A DNA stretch of 37,229 nt from Amylibacter sp. (GTDB lineage: Bacteria; Pseudomonadota; Alphaproteobacteria; Rhodobacterales; Rhodobacteraceae). Below the pieces are notes generated by a model. The model ran no database searches. It had not been told where the DNA came from and saw only the letters and a program-made list of their open reading frames with translations. Where the stretch lies: the NCBI GenBank assembly GCA_016764475.1, contig JAESRV010000097.1:5766-42994 (forward strand), read 5' to 3'. The translations under genes were made by a program, and so were the position numbers. Shown here piece after piece: positions 1-7,715 of the stretch. The stretch's first letter is position 1. Every line of letters begins with the position of its first letter.

Positions 1-405
1 TTTTCCAAACGCACGGATGCCAAAATGGCTTTGGCCACACAGTTCTGTTTTGAAAGCGGCCCTGTGATTGAATGGGCGGATAACTTGGTAGCCCAAGGCA
101 TTGATATACCTGTTCATATCGGCATTGCAGGCCCTGCCAAGTTGCAAACCATGATCAAGTTCGCCATTGCCTGCGGTGTCGGCCCGTCTTTGCGGGTATT
201 AACCAAGCGGGCCAAGGATGTGACCAAGCTGCTTTTGCCATTTGAGCCAAATTCAATATTATCCGAACTGGCTGACCATAAAGCCGCACATCCCGACTTT
301 AACATTGCAAAAGTTCACTTCTTCCCGCTTGGTGGCATTAAAACCAATGCCAACTGGGCCATAACACACGGCGGCAGCGCAGCTGTTCCCGCCGCACAAT
401 CCTAA
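1..405 (+). CDS. Methylenetetrahydrofolate reductase-like protein, C-terminal part (5' end outside window)
   Basis: The reading frame is open from the first base, so this is the 3' part of a gene that starts upstream. The 134 visible residues contain GIDIPVHIGIAGPA, a cysteine-containing helix region and LGGIKTNANWA near the end, as in the C-terminal half of MetF-type (beta/alpha)8 barrels, which reduce 5,10-methylene-THF to 5-methyl-THF with FAD. The stop lies 12 bases before the next gene, a methyl-THF-using methyltransferase, so the two are probably co-transcribed and functionally linked: one makes the methyl donor, the next passes the methyl on. The FAD and NADH sites cannot be checked because the N-terminal half is missing. 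It could be a MetF paralogue of the one-carbon cluster rather than the sole metF. Confidence 0.75.
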   Translation, partial: FSKRTDAKMALATQFCFESGPVIEWADNLVAQGIDIPVHIGIAGPAKLQTMIKFAIACGVGPSLRVLTKRAKDVTKLLLPFEPNSILSELADHKAAHPDFNIAKVHFFPLGGIKTNANWAITHGGSAAVPAAQS

Positions 406-417
406 AGGACTAAACCT

Positions 418-1470
418 ATGACACGCACGATTGTCGAAAGTAAGACACAGACCGCCATTATCGGTTTTGATCAACCGTTTTGTGTGATTGGCGAGCGGAT
501 CAACCCAACAGGGCGCAAGAAACTGGCGGCTGAGTTGGAAGCCGGTGATTTTTCAACCATTGAAACCGATGCAATAGCACAGGTGTTGGCGGGGGCTACC
601 ATGCTCGATATCAATGCAGGTGTGGTTTACAATTCCAACCCCAACCCAAATGAGACAGAGCCGCCCTTGATGACCAAAGTGTTGCAGATTGTGCAAGGTC
701 TGGTCGACATTCCTTTGTGTATCGACAGTTCCGTGCCTGCGGCATTGGAAGCGGGTTTGGCGGCGTGTGAAGGCCGCCCGTTGTTGAATTCGGTAACGGG
801 TGAAGAAGATCGTCTGGAAGCAATTTTGCCGCTGGTCAAGAAATACAACGTACCTGTTGTGGCGATTTCCAACGATGACACAGGCATTTCCGAAGATCCT
901 GAAGTGCGCTTTGCCGTGGCCAAAAAAATCGTGGAACGTGCGGCTGATTTCGGCATTCCGGCCCATGATATCGTGGTTGACCCGTTGGTGATGCCGATTG
1001 GCGCTATGCGCACAGCTGGCCTGCAAGTATTTGAATTGGTGCGTAAATTACGTAATGAGCTGGGTGTGAACACCACTTGTGGTGCCTCTAACATCTCGTT
1101 TGGGCTGCCCAATCGTCACGGTATCAACAATGCGTTTTTGCCGATGGCAATGGCCGCCGGTATGACAAGTGCCATTATGAACCCGCTGCAACTACCAGTT
1201 AGCGCAAAGAAAATTCTGGAAAAAATGGAAGCTTTAGCCGCCGCCGGTATCATCGTGCCAGCTGATATTGACCCCGAGGTTTTCGTGACCCTGATGGGTA
1301 TGGGGTCTACCAAGTACAAATCCGGCTCTGAAATGACAGCCATTCGCGCCGCCAACTTCCTGACGGATAATGATCCGCACGGGGCGGCATGGATTAAAGC
1401 CAACCGCGCCCCGTCTGCGGGTGGTGAAGGGGCTGCGCGCCGTCGCGCAGGTGGACGCCGTCGCGGATAA
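418..1470 (+). CDS. Methyltetrahydrofolate:corrinoid methyltransferase (pterin-binding family; split-MetH type)
   Basis: This 350-residue protein has the pterin-binding TIM-barrel signature: GERINPTGRKK (about residues 24-34), MLDINAGVVYNSNPNPNE, PLCIDSS, VDPLVMPIGA and CGASNISFGLPNRHG. It should move a methyl group from 5-methyl-THF to cob(I)alamin on a separate corrinoid protein. Rhodobacterales are known to have methionine synthase split into separate polypeptides with a RamA-like activator; this fits the folate-binding part. Demethylation pathways (glycine betaine, methylamines) use the same family, so that role is open. A clear Shine-Dalgarno (AAGGACT) precedes the ATG, close behind the metF-like gene. 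Oddity: the protein ends in an Arg/Gly/Ala tail (RRRAGGRRRG) outside the barrel, resembling the tail of the activator encoded at 3574-5616. Confidence 0.88.
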   Translation: MTRTIVESKTQTAIIGFDQPFCVIGERINPTGRKKLAAELEAGDFSTIETDAIAQVLAGATMLDINAGVVYNSNPNPNETEPPLMTKVLQIVQGLVDIPLCIDSSVPAALEAGLAACEGRPLLNSVTGEEDRLEAILPLVKKYNVPVVAISNDDTGISEDPEVRFAVAKKIVERAADFGIPAHDIVVDPLVMPIGAMRTAGLQVFELVRKLRNELGVNTTCGASNISFGLPNRHGINNAFLPMAMAAGMTSAIMNPLQLPVSAKKILEKMEALAAAGIIVPADIDPEVFVTLMGMGSTKYKSGSEMTAIRAANFLTDNDPHGAAWIKANRAPSAGGEGAARRRAGGRRRG

Positions 1471-1537
1471 TATTCACAATCGGTTGTGTTAGGGATTAGA
1501 CCTTTCAATCTGTGCTCTTTTATGGCCATTTAGGCGA

Positions 1538-2221
1538 ATGAAAAGCACAGATGATACCGCCTTTAAATACTCGGCCATAACCCGCACATTTGCGCGTATC
1601 GCACTTATTGTAGCTATCGTTTTTACCGTGCATCAACTGATGTCATGGCTGCTTGTAAATGTGGAAACAGCCCAGAACACACCTTTGATGATCGGGCTGA
1701 TGTGTCTGGTACTTTTGACCTATATCCTGCTGATCTCAATTCCGTTTGTTCCCGGCATTGAAATTGCCCTGTCCCTAATGGTGGTCCGTGGCCCTGATGT
1801 GGTGATCTGGGTCTATGCGGCAACCATCATGGGGCTGATGCTGGCATTTTTGGCGGGCCGGTATTTATCTTACACCCATTTGCACAACATCTTTCGTGAC
1901 CTTAGGATGAAACGCGCCTGCAAATTACTGGATACAATCCAGCCCTTGTCCCGTAGCGAACGGCTGGACACATTGAAAAACCGTATCCCCGCATTTTTGC
2001 GCCCGTTTCTGATTGAAGGCCGTTATGCGTTGATCGGCATTGTGCTGAACATCCCCGGCAATGCGCTGGTTGGCGGTGGCGGTGGTATATTGCTGGTCGC
2101 AGGCCTGTCACGGTTATTTTCCACAGGCTGGATGTTCATCACTTTAATGATTGCCGTGGCCCCCGTTCCCATTGCCATTTTGGTTTTCGACATTGATCCA
2201 ATGGCATTTTTGCGGGGCTAA
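1538..2221 (+). CDS. Integral membrane protein, possibly DedA/TVP38 (VTT)-like
   Basis: The 227-residue product has about five hydrophobic segments: near residues 18-40, 50-75, 85-108, 165-185 and 195-220. The Gly/Pro-rich stretches PFVPGIE (about residue 70) and NIPGNALVGGGGG (about residue 175) resemble the re-entrant loops of the VTT/SNARE-associated family, but the classical motif is not complete, so the family call is tentative. The shine-Dalgarno is weak (TTAGGCGA directly before ATG). It lies 67 bases after the methyltransferase gene on the same strand and may be co-transcribed, although nothing in the sequence ties it to one-carbon metabolism. Members of the VTT family act in envelope lipid homeostasis; that role is only an inference here. 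Confidence 0.6.
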   Translation: MKSTDDTAFKYSAITRTFARIALIVAIVFTVHQLMSWLLVNVETAQNTPLMIGLMCLVLLTYILLISIPFVPGIEIALSLMVVRGPDVVIWVYAATIMGLMLAFLAGRYLSYTHLHNIFRDLRMKRACKLLDTIQPLSRSERLDTLKNRIPAFLRPFLIEGRYALIGIVLNIPGNALVGGGGGILLVAGLSRLFSTGWMFITLMIAVAPVPIAILVFDIDPMAFLRG

Positions 2222-2366
2222 AGCCCACTACAAACATCATGCAGTCCGGTTTGTGTTGCCACAAATTGGCAATAACATAGGTTTAGCAACACAGAGTTTC
2301 GTAACGATATATTGCATTGATGCGCATGAAAGATTTCACTGGGCAAAACAATTCAGGAGCCTGACC

Positions 2367-2870
2367 ATGACACAGCCTTATAAAATCCCCGATGCCACCA
2401 CGATCGGGCATGTTCATCTTAAGGTCGCAAATATCGACCGCGCATTAAAGTTTTACCAAGACCTGCTGGGCTTTGATATTATCATGCGCAGGGGCGATGA
2501 AGCGGTATTCTTGTCCGCAGGCGGGTACCACCACCATATCGCTTTGAACACGTGGCACAGTAAAGATATGCCGCCTGCCCCCAAGAATGCGGCGGGCCTG
2601 TTTCATATCGCTATTCTTTATCCTACGCGCAAAGACCTATCGGTTATCTTGCGCCGTTTGATGGATGCGGGTGTGACCCTTGAAGGTTCGGCCGATCACG
2701 GCGTGTCCGAGGCCTTATACTTCAATGACCCCGATCAAAACGGCATTGAGCTTTATTGGGACAAGCCGAAATCTGACTGGCCACATTCCGAAGATGGTAT
2801 GCTGACAATGATCAATAAGCCCTTGGATATTGATGGTTTACTGGCAGAAACCGCCCCCGATTTAACATGA
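2367..2870 (+). CDS. VOC (glyoxalase/extradiol dioxygenase-like) family enzyme
   Basis: The start at 2367 is chosen because AGGAGC lies just upstream and the family's N-terminal strand begins soon after; the frame stays open further 5' but reads unlike protein. The 167-residue product has a VOC core: IGHVHLKVANIDRALKFYQDLLGF (first beta-alpha-beta unit) with His15 and His17, a central GYHHHIALNTW, and a terminal NGIELYWDKP carrying the usual metal-binding Glu. It resembles the CatE-like group of VOC proteins, which bind a divalent metal and act on small aromatic or thiol substrates. The substrate cannot be predicted. There is no evident partner; the cytochrome c gene follows after 125 bases. 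Confidence 0.8.
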   Translation: MTQPYKIPDATTIGHVHLKVANIDRALKFYQDLLGFDIIMRRGDEAVFLSAGGYHHHIALNTWHSKDMPPAPKNAAGLFHIAILYPTRKDLSVILRRLMDAGVTLEGSADHGVSEALYFNDPDQNGIELYWDKPKSDWPHSEDGMLTMINKPLDIDGLLAETAPDLT

Positions 2871-2995
2871 CGTTGTAACAAGCTGCACTATATTTTGGTA
2901 TTCAATAAAAATCTTGTGATTGTACGCCGCAGCATGTGGACAAACCCGTGGCAACTTGTGATATTGCAGGCAGATAAAACCAGATGGAGTAGACA

Positions 2996-3412
2996 ATGAA
3001 AATTTTACTTTCAGCACTTGCTGTAATAACACTATTTTCCGGGCAAATTGCCGTCGCACAAGATGTTGATGCTGGAAAAAAGGTTTTCAAGAAATGCAAA
3101 GCCTGCCACAAGGTTGGTGAAAATGCCAAAAACGGTGTTGGCCCAGACCTGAACGACATAGTCGGCCGCGTTGTTGGCAGTGCCGAAGGGTACAAGTATT
3201 CAAAAACCTTCAAAGCCGCGAATGCAGCTGGTTTGGTCTGGGATGAAGCAAGTATTGCAGACTATATTGCAAACCCCAATGATTACATGAAAGCCGCACT
3301 TGATGATCCTAAAGCCAAGACAAAAATGTCGTTCAAGATGAAAAAAGAACAGCAACGCAAAGATGTGGCAGCCTATGTTGCCAGTTTTTCTGCCGCACCC
3401 GCAGCAGACTAA
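2996..3412 (+). CDS. Periplasmic class I cytochrome c (c2/c550-like)
   Basis: The 138-residue precursor begins with a Sec signal peptide (about residues 1-21, ending IAVAQ). The mature part holds one haem-binding motif CKACH (Cys34, Cys37, His38) followed by KVGENAKNGVGPDLNDIVGR, typical of soluble c2/c550 cytochromes. Met111 in KTKMSF is the likely second axial ligand. The protein should shuttle electrons in the periplasm, for example between the bc1 complex and an oxidase or reductase. The stop is followed by a strong hairpin at 3429-3459, so the transcript probably ends there and the next gene may have its own promoter. Confidence 0.9.
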   Translation: MKILLSALAVITLFSGQIAVAQDVDAGKKVFKKCKACHKVGENAKNGVGPDLNDIVGRVVGSAEGYKYSKTFKAANAAGLVWDEASIADYIANPNDYMKAALDDPKAKTKMSFKMKKEQQRKDVAAYVASFSAAPAAD

Positions 3413-3428
3413 TGATAAAATAAGCCCG

Positions 3429-3459
3429 TTCCAACGCCGATTAACCTTTGGCGTTGGAA
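3429..3459 (+). terminator. Hairpin after cytochrome c gene
   Basis: TTCCAACGCC pairs with GGCGTTGGAA over ten perfect base pairs around an 11-base loop, 17 bases after the cytochrome stop. It is not followed by a T-run, so it may be a 3'-end stabiliser or a Rho-assisted end rather than a classical intrinsic terminator. Confidence 0.5.
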
Positions 3460-3573
3460 ACCGCCCCTAAATTGGCGAATACGCACATGAAAGCGGCGCA
3501 GATACCGCTTTTATATTTGCCATATTCCTGCATATTGCTATCAAAGACAGACGCAAAACAGTGAAGTGGGCAT

Positions 3574-5616
3574 ATGACAAAATCAAACGATCCGTTAGTG
3601 ATATTCACCCCGTCCGGCAAGCGCGGAAATTTCCCTGTTGGCACCCCGATATTAACCGCCGCACGCAAGCTTGGCGTTGATCTGGACAGTGTTTGCGGTG
3701 GGCGCGGCATATGTTCCAAATGTCAGGTGCAGCCGTCATATGGCGAGTTTGCCAAACACGGCGTGACCGTGGCGGCTGATGCCCTGTCAGAATGGAACGC
3801 GGTTGAAGAACGCTACAAATCCAAACGTCATATGCTGGATGGCCGCCGTTTGGGCTGTCAGGCAAAGGTGCAGGGCAATGTGGTGATTGATGTACCACCC
3901 GAAAGCCAAGTGCACAAACAAGTGGTGCGCAAGCGCGCCGAGGCCCGTGATATTACGCTGAACCCGTCGACAAAACTGTTTTATGTCGAAGTGCAGGAAC
4001 CCGATATGCACGACCCGTCAGGTGATCTGGAACGGCTGGTGGCCGCCCTGCGCAAAGACTGGGAATTGCCTGAACTAGAGGTTGATTTTTCAGTTCTGGC
4101 CACTTTGCAATCGCGCTTGCGCAAAGGCGGGTGGAAAGTCACTTGTGCCGTGCATCTGGGTGATGATTACGTCAGCCCGCGCATCATCCATGTATGGTCT
4201 GGTTACTACGAAGGCTCGATTTACGGCATGGCGGTTGATCTGGGATCTACCACAATAGCCGCCCATCTGTGCGATCTGCGCACTGGCGAAGTGGTGGCCA
4301 GCAGTGGTATCATGAACCCGCAAATCCGCTTTGGCGAAGACCTGATGTCACGCGTTTCCTATTCGATGATGAATGAAGGTGGGGCCGATGAAATGACCGT
4401 GGCAGTGCGCACGGGTATTAATGATCTTTTTTCTGAAATATCAGAGATTTCAGGGATTGATTTAAACTTGATTATGGATGTGGTTCTGGTCTGCAACCCC
4501 GTCATGCATCACCTGTTTCTGGGCATTGACCCGTTCGAGTTGGGCCAAGCCCCGTTCGCATTGGCCACGTCCGATGCGGTGTCAACGCGCACCAAAAATC
4601 TGGGCATGAATATCCACCCTGCATCACGCATTTACCTGCTGCCTTGCATCGCGGGGCACGTAGGCGCAGACGCCGCCGCCGTGACCTTGTCAGAGGCACC
4701 TGATAAATCCGAAGATCTGGTTTTACTGGTCGATGTCGGCACCAATGCGGAAATTCAGTTGGGCAATAAAGACAAAGTTCTGGCCTGCTCATCCCCCACC
4801 GGCCCCGCCTTTGAAGGTGCGCAAATTTCCAGTGGCCAACGGGCAGCACCCGGTGCCATTGAACATGTTGAAATTGACCCCGTCACCAAAGAACCGCGTT
4901 TTCTGGTGATCGGTTCTGATCTGTGGTCGGATGAGGACGGTTTTGCCGAAAGTATTGCCTCTTCAGGTATCACCGGCATTTGCGGGTCGGGTATTATCGA
5001 AATGGTGGCAGAGATGCGCATTGCGGGCATCGTTGACGGGCCGGGTCTGATCGGCAGCCCTGAACAAACCGGCACAACGCGTTGTTTTCTGGACGGGCGC
5101 ACCCATTCCTACATGGTTTTTGACGGTTCTGCCGATAGCGGCCCGGTCATCACTGTGACCAACCGCGATATCCGCGAAATCCAGATGGCAAAGGCAGCCC
5201 TTTATTCAGGTGCGCGGCTGTTGATGGACAAGTTCGAGGTCGATACGGTTGATCGCATCGTGCTGGCAGGCGCGTTCGGCGCGCACATCAGCCCGAAACA
5301 CGCCATGGTGCTGGGCATGATCCCCGATTGCGCGCTGGACAAGGTGACTTCGGCGGGTAATGCGGCGGGCACTGGTGCGCGGATTGCGTTGCTGAATACC
5401 GAGGCGCGGGCTGAAATAGAGGAAACCGTGCGTAACATCCACAAGATTGAAACCGCTATTGAGCCGCGTTTTCAAGAGCATTTTGTGAACGCGTCCGCGA
5501 TCCCTAACAGTGTCGAGAAGTTTCCTATATTGGCGACCATCGTGACCTTGCCGGATGTGAACTTCAATACCGGTGGCGATAAAGAAGGTGGTAGAAGGCG
5601 GCGTAGGCGGGGGTGA
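3574..5616 (+). CDS. Corrinoid-protein reactivator (N-terminal 2Fe-2S ferredoxin + DUF4445/ASKHA domain; RamA/RACE-like)
   Basis: The 680-residue protein starts with a 2Fe-2S ferredoxin domain with Cys41, Cys47, Cys50 (CGGRGICSKC) and Cys95 in LGCQAKV. A middle region follows, then from about residue 220 an ASKHA ATPase-like domain with AVDLGSTTIAAHLCDL, VDVGTNAEIQLGN, an SSG/GICGSG stretch and VLAGAFGAHI. This is the architecture of the enzymes that re-reduce oxidised cob(II)alamin to cob(I)alamin in corrinoid methyltransferase systems, driven by ATP. In Rhodobacterales such a RamA-like protein is known to be needed for the split methionine synthase, which fits the methyl-THF:corrinoid methyltransferase 2 kb upstream. 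The C-terminus is an Arg tail (RRRRRRG after GGDKEGG), like the tail of that methyltransferase. Confidence 0.88.
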   Translation: MTKSNDPLVIFTPSGKRGNFPVGTPILTAARKLGVDLDSVCGGRGICSKCQVQPSYGEFAKHGVTVAADALSEWNAVEERYKSKRHMLDGRRLGCQAKVQGNVVIDVPPESQVHKQVVRKRAEARDITLNPSTKLFYVEVQEPDMHDPSGDLERLVAALRKDWELPELEVDFSVLATLQSRLRKGGWKVTCAVHLGDDYVSPRIIHVWSGYYEGSIYGMAVDLGSTTIAAHLCDLRTGEVVASSGIMNPQIRFGEDLMSRVSYSMMNEGGADEMTVAVRTGINDLFSEISEISGIDLNLIMDVVLVCNPVMHHLFLGIDPFELGQAPFALATSDAVSTRTKNLGMNIHPASRIYLLPCIAGHVGADAAAVTLSEAPDKSEDLVLLVDVGTNAEIQLGNKDKVLACSSPTGPAFEGAQISSGQRAAPGAIEHVEIDPVTKEPRFLVIGSDLWSDEDGFAESIASSGITGICGSGIIEMVAEMRIAGIVDGPGLIGSPEQTGTTRCFLDGRTHSYMVFDGSADSGPVITVTNRDIREIQMAKAALYSGARLLMDKFEVDTVDRIVLAGAFGAHISPKHAMVLGMIPDCALDKVTSAGNAAGTGARIALLNTEARAEIEETVRNIHKIETAIEPRFQEHFVNASAIPNSVEKFPILATIVTLPDVNFNTGGDKEGGRRRRRRG

Positions 5617-5690
5617 TCTTGGGGTAGCATCAGTTAATTAACTACAACTTTTAGTGTTAATAAGCATCCGCGATACAACTAATTGAGAGC

Positions 5691-6377
5691 TTAATTTGCT
5701 TCTTCATCCGTTTCCAGATGTGATGCCCCTTGATTATCTTTCATCACTATCCAAAACGTTTCGCTTGCTAACTTGGCGATTTTTGGACGCCCACTTCTTT
5801 CACTACCTGTCCAAGCTTTTTCTAACATTTGAATAATTTCAATCGTATCTTTTGCCATATTAAGCAATTTAAGTAATTCTACTTTCTGACTAGAAGTAAT
5901 TTTGCTCCAATCTATATGAGCAATGTAACCATTCCTAATAATTCTGATTTCACTAGCAAGTTTCCATTTCTCGAAAGCACATGTAATAGCATCAAAGTCC
6001 TCTTTGGCTCTCTTTTGAGCTTCTGCTGAATCAATTTCGGGAAAGCGTAAGAGGGTTAGTTTTCGTATGCTATTCTCTGTTTCATTTTTGTTACCATGTT
6101 CATAGCCAAAACATAGAATTGCTTTCTTGAGTTTTTCCAGCTTGTCGGTACTTTTAGTCCTGTCCCAGCACCGTGCAATAAACATGATTAAAGCATCACC
6201 ACTGCTCGGAATAATATGTCGCGTAACACGACCAAGATGTGAATAGAAAAAACCATTATCGATTTCAGAATCAAAGAAACGTTCCAATAATTGAATATTG
6301 AACATCGCTCGGTCTGCTTCCGCAGAATACCAACCAAGTAATCCATCAATCTGATCTTTATCTAAGTTTTTGCTCAT
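5691..6377 (-). CDS. AT-rich orphan protein with HEPN (AbiU2-like) motif
   Basis: The 228-residue product is mostly helical, with no signal peptide or membrane segment. The best clue is RNGYIAH (Arg148 to His154), matching the Rx4-6H motif of HEPN-fold ribonucleases. An earlier helix (ALIMFIARCWDRTKSTDKL, about residues 62-80) resembles the first conserved helix of AbiU2-like HEPN proteins. The gene is far richer in A+T than its neighbours (one 60-base line has only about 14 G or C), which suggests recent acquisition. It has its own promoter at 6410-6438 and no visible partner such as an antitoxin or nucleotidyltransferase. HEPN proteins often act in toxin-antitoxin or abortive infection systems; a role here is inference. 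Length and motif fit, but the family call needs profile confirmation. Confidence 0.6.
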   Translation of the reverse strand: MSKNLDKDQIDGLLGWYSAEADRAMFNIQLLERFFDSEIDNGFFYSHLGRVTRHIIPSSGDALIMFIARCWDRTKSTDKLEKLKKAILCFGYEHGNKNETENSIRKLTLLRFPEIDSAEAQKRAKEDFDAITCAFEKWKLASEIRIIRNGYIAHIDWSKITSSQKVELLKLLNMAKDTIEIIQMLEKAWTGSERSGRPKIAKLASETFWIVMKDNQGASHLETDEEAN

Positions 6378-6409
6378 GAAAAATACTCGGAGGTTTATAA
6401 CGTATCCTT

Positions 6410-6438
6410 ATAATATACGGCATAGGAAACATCTGCAA
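6410..6438 (-). promoter_or_regulatory. Sigma70-type promoter of the HEPN-like gene
   Basis: On the minus strand TTGCAG (-35) and TATTAT (-10) are separated by exactly 17 bases, and the -10 element lies about 33 bases before the ATG of the AT-rich gene. The ribosome site that follows is weak. Confidence 0.6.
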
Positions 6439-6466
6439 CAACATCAAAAGAATTCAAACACCCCAC

Positions 6467-7393
6467 CTACCCCCGCCAATACGGGTTCAGCCATGCGCGT
6501 TTGCCTGCGTGATCAATCAGGGTGACACGCAGCCAGTCGGAACCTGCAACACGCGGCGTAATGGGTACTTTTGTTCGGGTCATTGAATGGCCGTGTACGG
6601 CGGCGGTGGCCGTGCCCTGCCCTTGCAGGATGATCGTGGCCACGGAACTGCTTTCAACCTCGACATAATCATCTGTCCAGCGGACATTATTGAACTCCGG
6701 CCCTTGTGTGGAATAATTATGCCCCGCCTTCAAAGCCTCCAACAAAGCCTCGGGGGTGTTTTGCGCCGCTTTGACCATGACCCAACCGCCGAAATAATCC
6801 GGCCCTTTGAAATGGGCGTCGTCCGTGGCGCATAGGGTCAGTTTACGGTCTTCGGACAACAACATATCCAGCATATAGGTGCCGTCGGCGCGGTCGCTTT
6901 CTGTATGGCAACCGTGGTTATAGACCTCAACCGCGTGGGCGGCCTTAATGCTGCGCGCATCCTCTATAGTTAGCCCTGACCATTGCGGATGGGCAATCGC
7001 CACATAGGCACCAGCCGCACGCGCACGCGCGGCAATTTCCGGCCCGGTTTCTTGGCCCGCAACGGGCGCGAAGGTCGGGCTATGCGACAGGGCGAAATCA
7101 GTGGGTAGCCCCACGGCCAGAATATGCCACAGCTCACCGTTTTGCATGGCACCCGAATGCAATTCGGCGCCCAGAATGGTGGTAAAACTATCGTCCCGAA
7201 AGCCCGTTGTATCGACAATCGGATAATTATAATCCCCGACGAAGTGATCTGTTAAGGCAATAAAATCATAACCTTCCGCCTTATACCTACGGCATACTTC
7301 GGCAGGTTCCAACACGCCGTCTGACAGGGTTGAATGGGTGTGAATATTACCGCGATAAAAGCGGCCTTTGGCGGAAAACATGGTGGTGGTCAT
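6467..7393 (-). CDS. PHP-domain metal-dependent phosphoesterase
   Basis: The start at 7393 (MTTTMFSAKG) is preferred over the ATG 12 bases upstream because GAGGCTT sits just before it as a ribosome site. The 308-residue product has the PHP motifs: GNIHTHSTLSDG (HxHxxxSDG), IALTDHF (DH pair), GAELH, YVAIAHPQW and a late CATDDAHF. These His and Asp residues bind a cluster of divalent metals and hydrolyse phosphoester bonds; PHP proteins range from histidinol phosphatases to nucleases and oligoribonucleases. The last 70 residues form a beta-rich region of unknown role. The substrate is unknown. It sits alone between the AT-rich gene and tRNA-Gly. Confidence 0.82.
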   Translation of the reverse strand: MTTTMFSAKGRFYRGNIHTHSTLSDGVLEPAEVCRRYKAEGYDFIALTDHFVGDYNYPIVDTTGFRDDSFTTILGAELHSGAMQNGELWHILAVGLPTDFALSHSPTFAPVAGQETGPEIAARARAAGAYVAIAHPQWSGLTIEDARSIKAAHAVEVYNHGCHTESDRADGTYMLDMLLSEDRKLTLCATDDAHFKGPDYFGGWVMVKAAQNTPEALLEALKAGHNYSTQGPEFNNVRWTDDYVEVESSSVATIILQGQGTATAAVHGHSMTRTKVPITPRVAGSDWLRVTLIDHAGKRAWLNPYWRG

Positions 7394-7467
7394 CGTAAGC
7401 CTCATTGATCTGCATATCTGTTTTACAGAATCAATATGATTGAACTGAGCCGCGTTTCTTGCCCGAA

Positions 7468-7485
7468 AGCGACAGAACTGTCGCT
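7468..7485. repeat. Perfect palindrome upstream of tRNA-Gly
   Basis: AGCGACAG and CTGTCGCT form a perfect inverted repeat with a two-base spacer, seven bases before the -35 element of the tRNA promoter and about 75 bases before the PHP gene start. It could be an operator for either gene; no protein can be assigned. Confidence 0.4.
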
Positions 7486-7491
7486 AGCAGG

Positions 7492-7520
7492 TTGACCCTG
7501 CGCGCATCAAAGGTTAGGCA
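7492..7520 (+). promoter_or_regulatory. Promoter of tRNA-Gly
   Basis: TTGACC and TAGGCA are separated by 17 bases, ending nine bases before the first base of the tRNA. The -10 form TAGGNN recurs upstream of the candidate sRNA at 19552-19580. Confidence 0.6.
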
Positions 7521-7529
7521 ACGGCGCAG

Positions 7530-7603
7530 GCGGGTATGGTGAAAAGGTATCACGCGAGCTTCCCAAGCTTAAGTTACGGGTTCAATTCCCGTTACCCGCT
7601 CCA
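7530..7603 (+). tRNA. tRNA-Gly (CCC anticodon)
   Basis: A full cloverleaf can be drawn: acceptor stem GCGGGTA (7530-7536) with TACCCGC (7593-7599), D arm GTGA/TCAC, anticodon arm CGAGC-TTCCCAA-GCTTA with anticodon CCC at 7562-7564, and T arm ACGGG-TTCAATT-CCCGT. The discriminator T is followed by an encoded CCA. The anticodon stem has one C-A mismatch at its base and one G-T wobble, so this stem is somewhat weak. It decodes GGG glycine codons. Confidence 0.92.
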
Positions 7604-7715
7604 CTGCCATATATGCCTTAAAACTTTCTGTTCCAAAAAATACTATGAATGACGCACCTTTACTGTTAACCACACGGTCTAAATCTTACGAAAACGATAG
7701 TCAGACAATATTGCC

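Noticed and set aside
5606-6477. Nine-base inverted repeat GGCGGGGGT at both borders of the AT-rich gene
   Set aside because: Both copies lie in the last codons of the flanking genes, the ends are not followed by further matching sequence, and no target duplication is seen; likely chance in G-rich codons.
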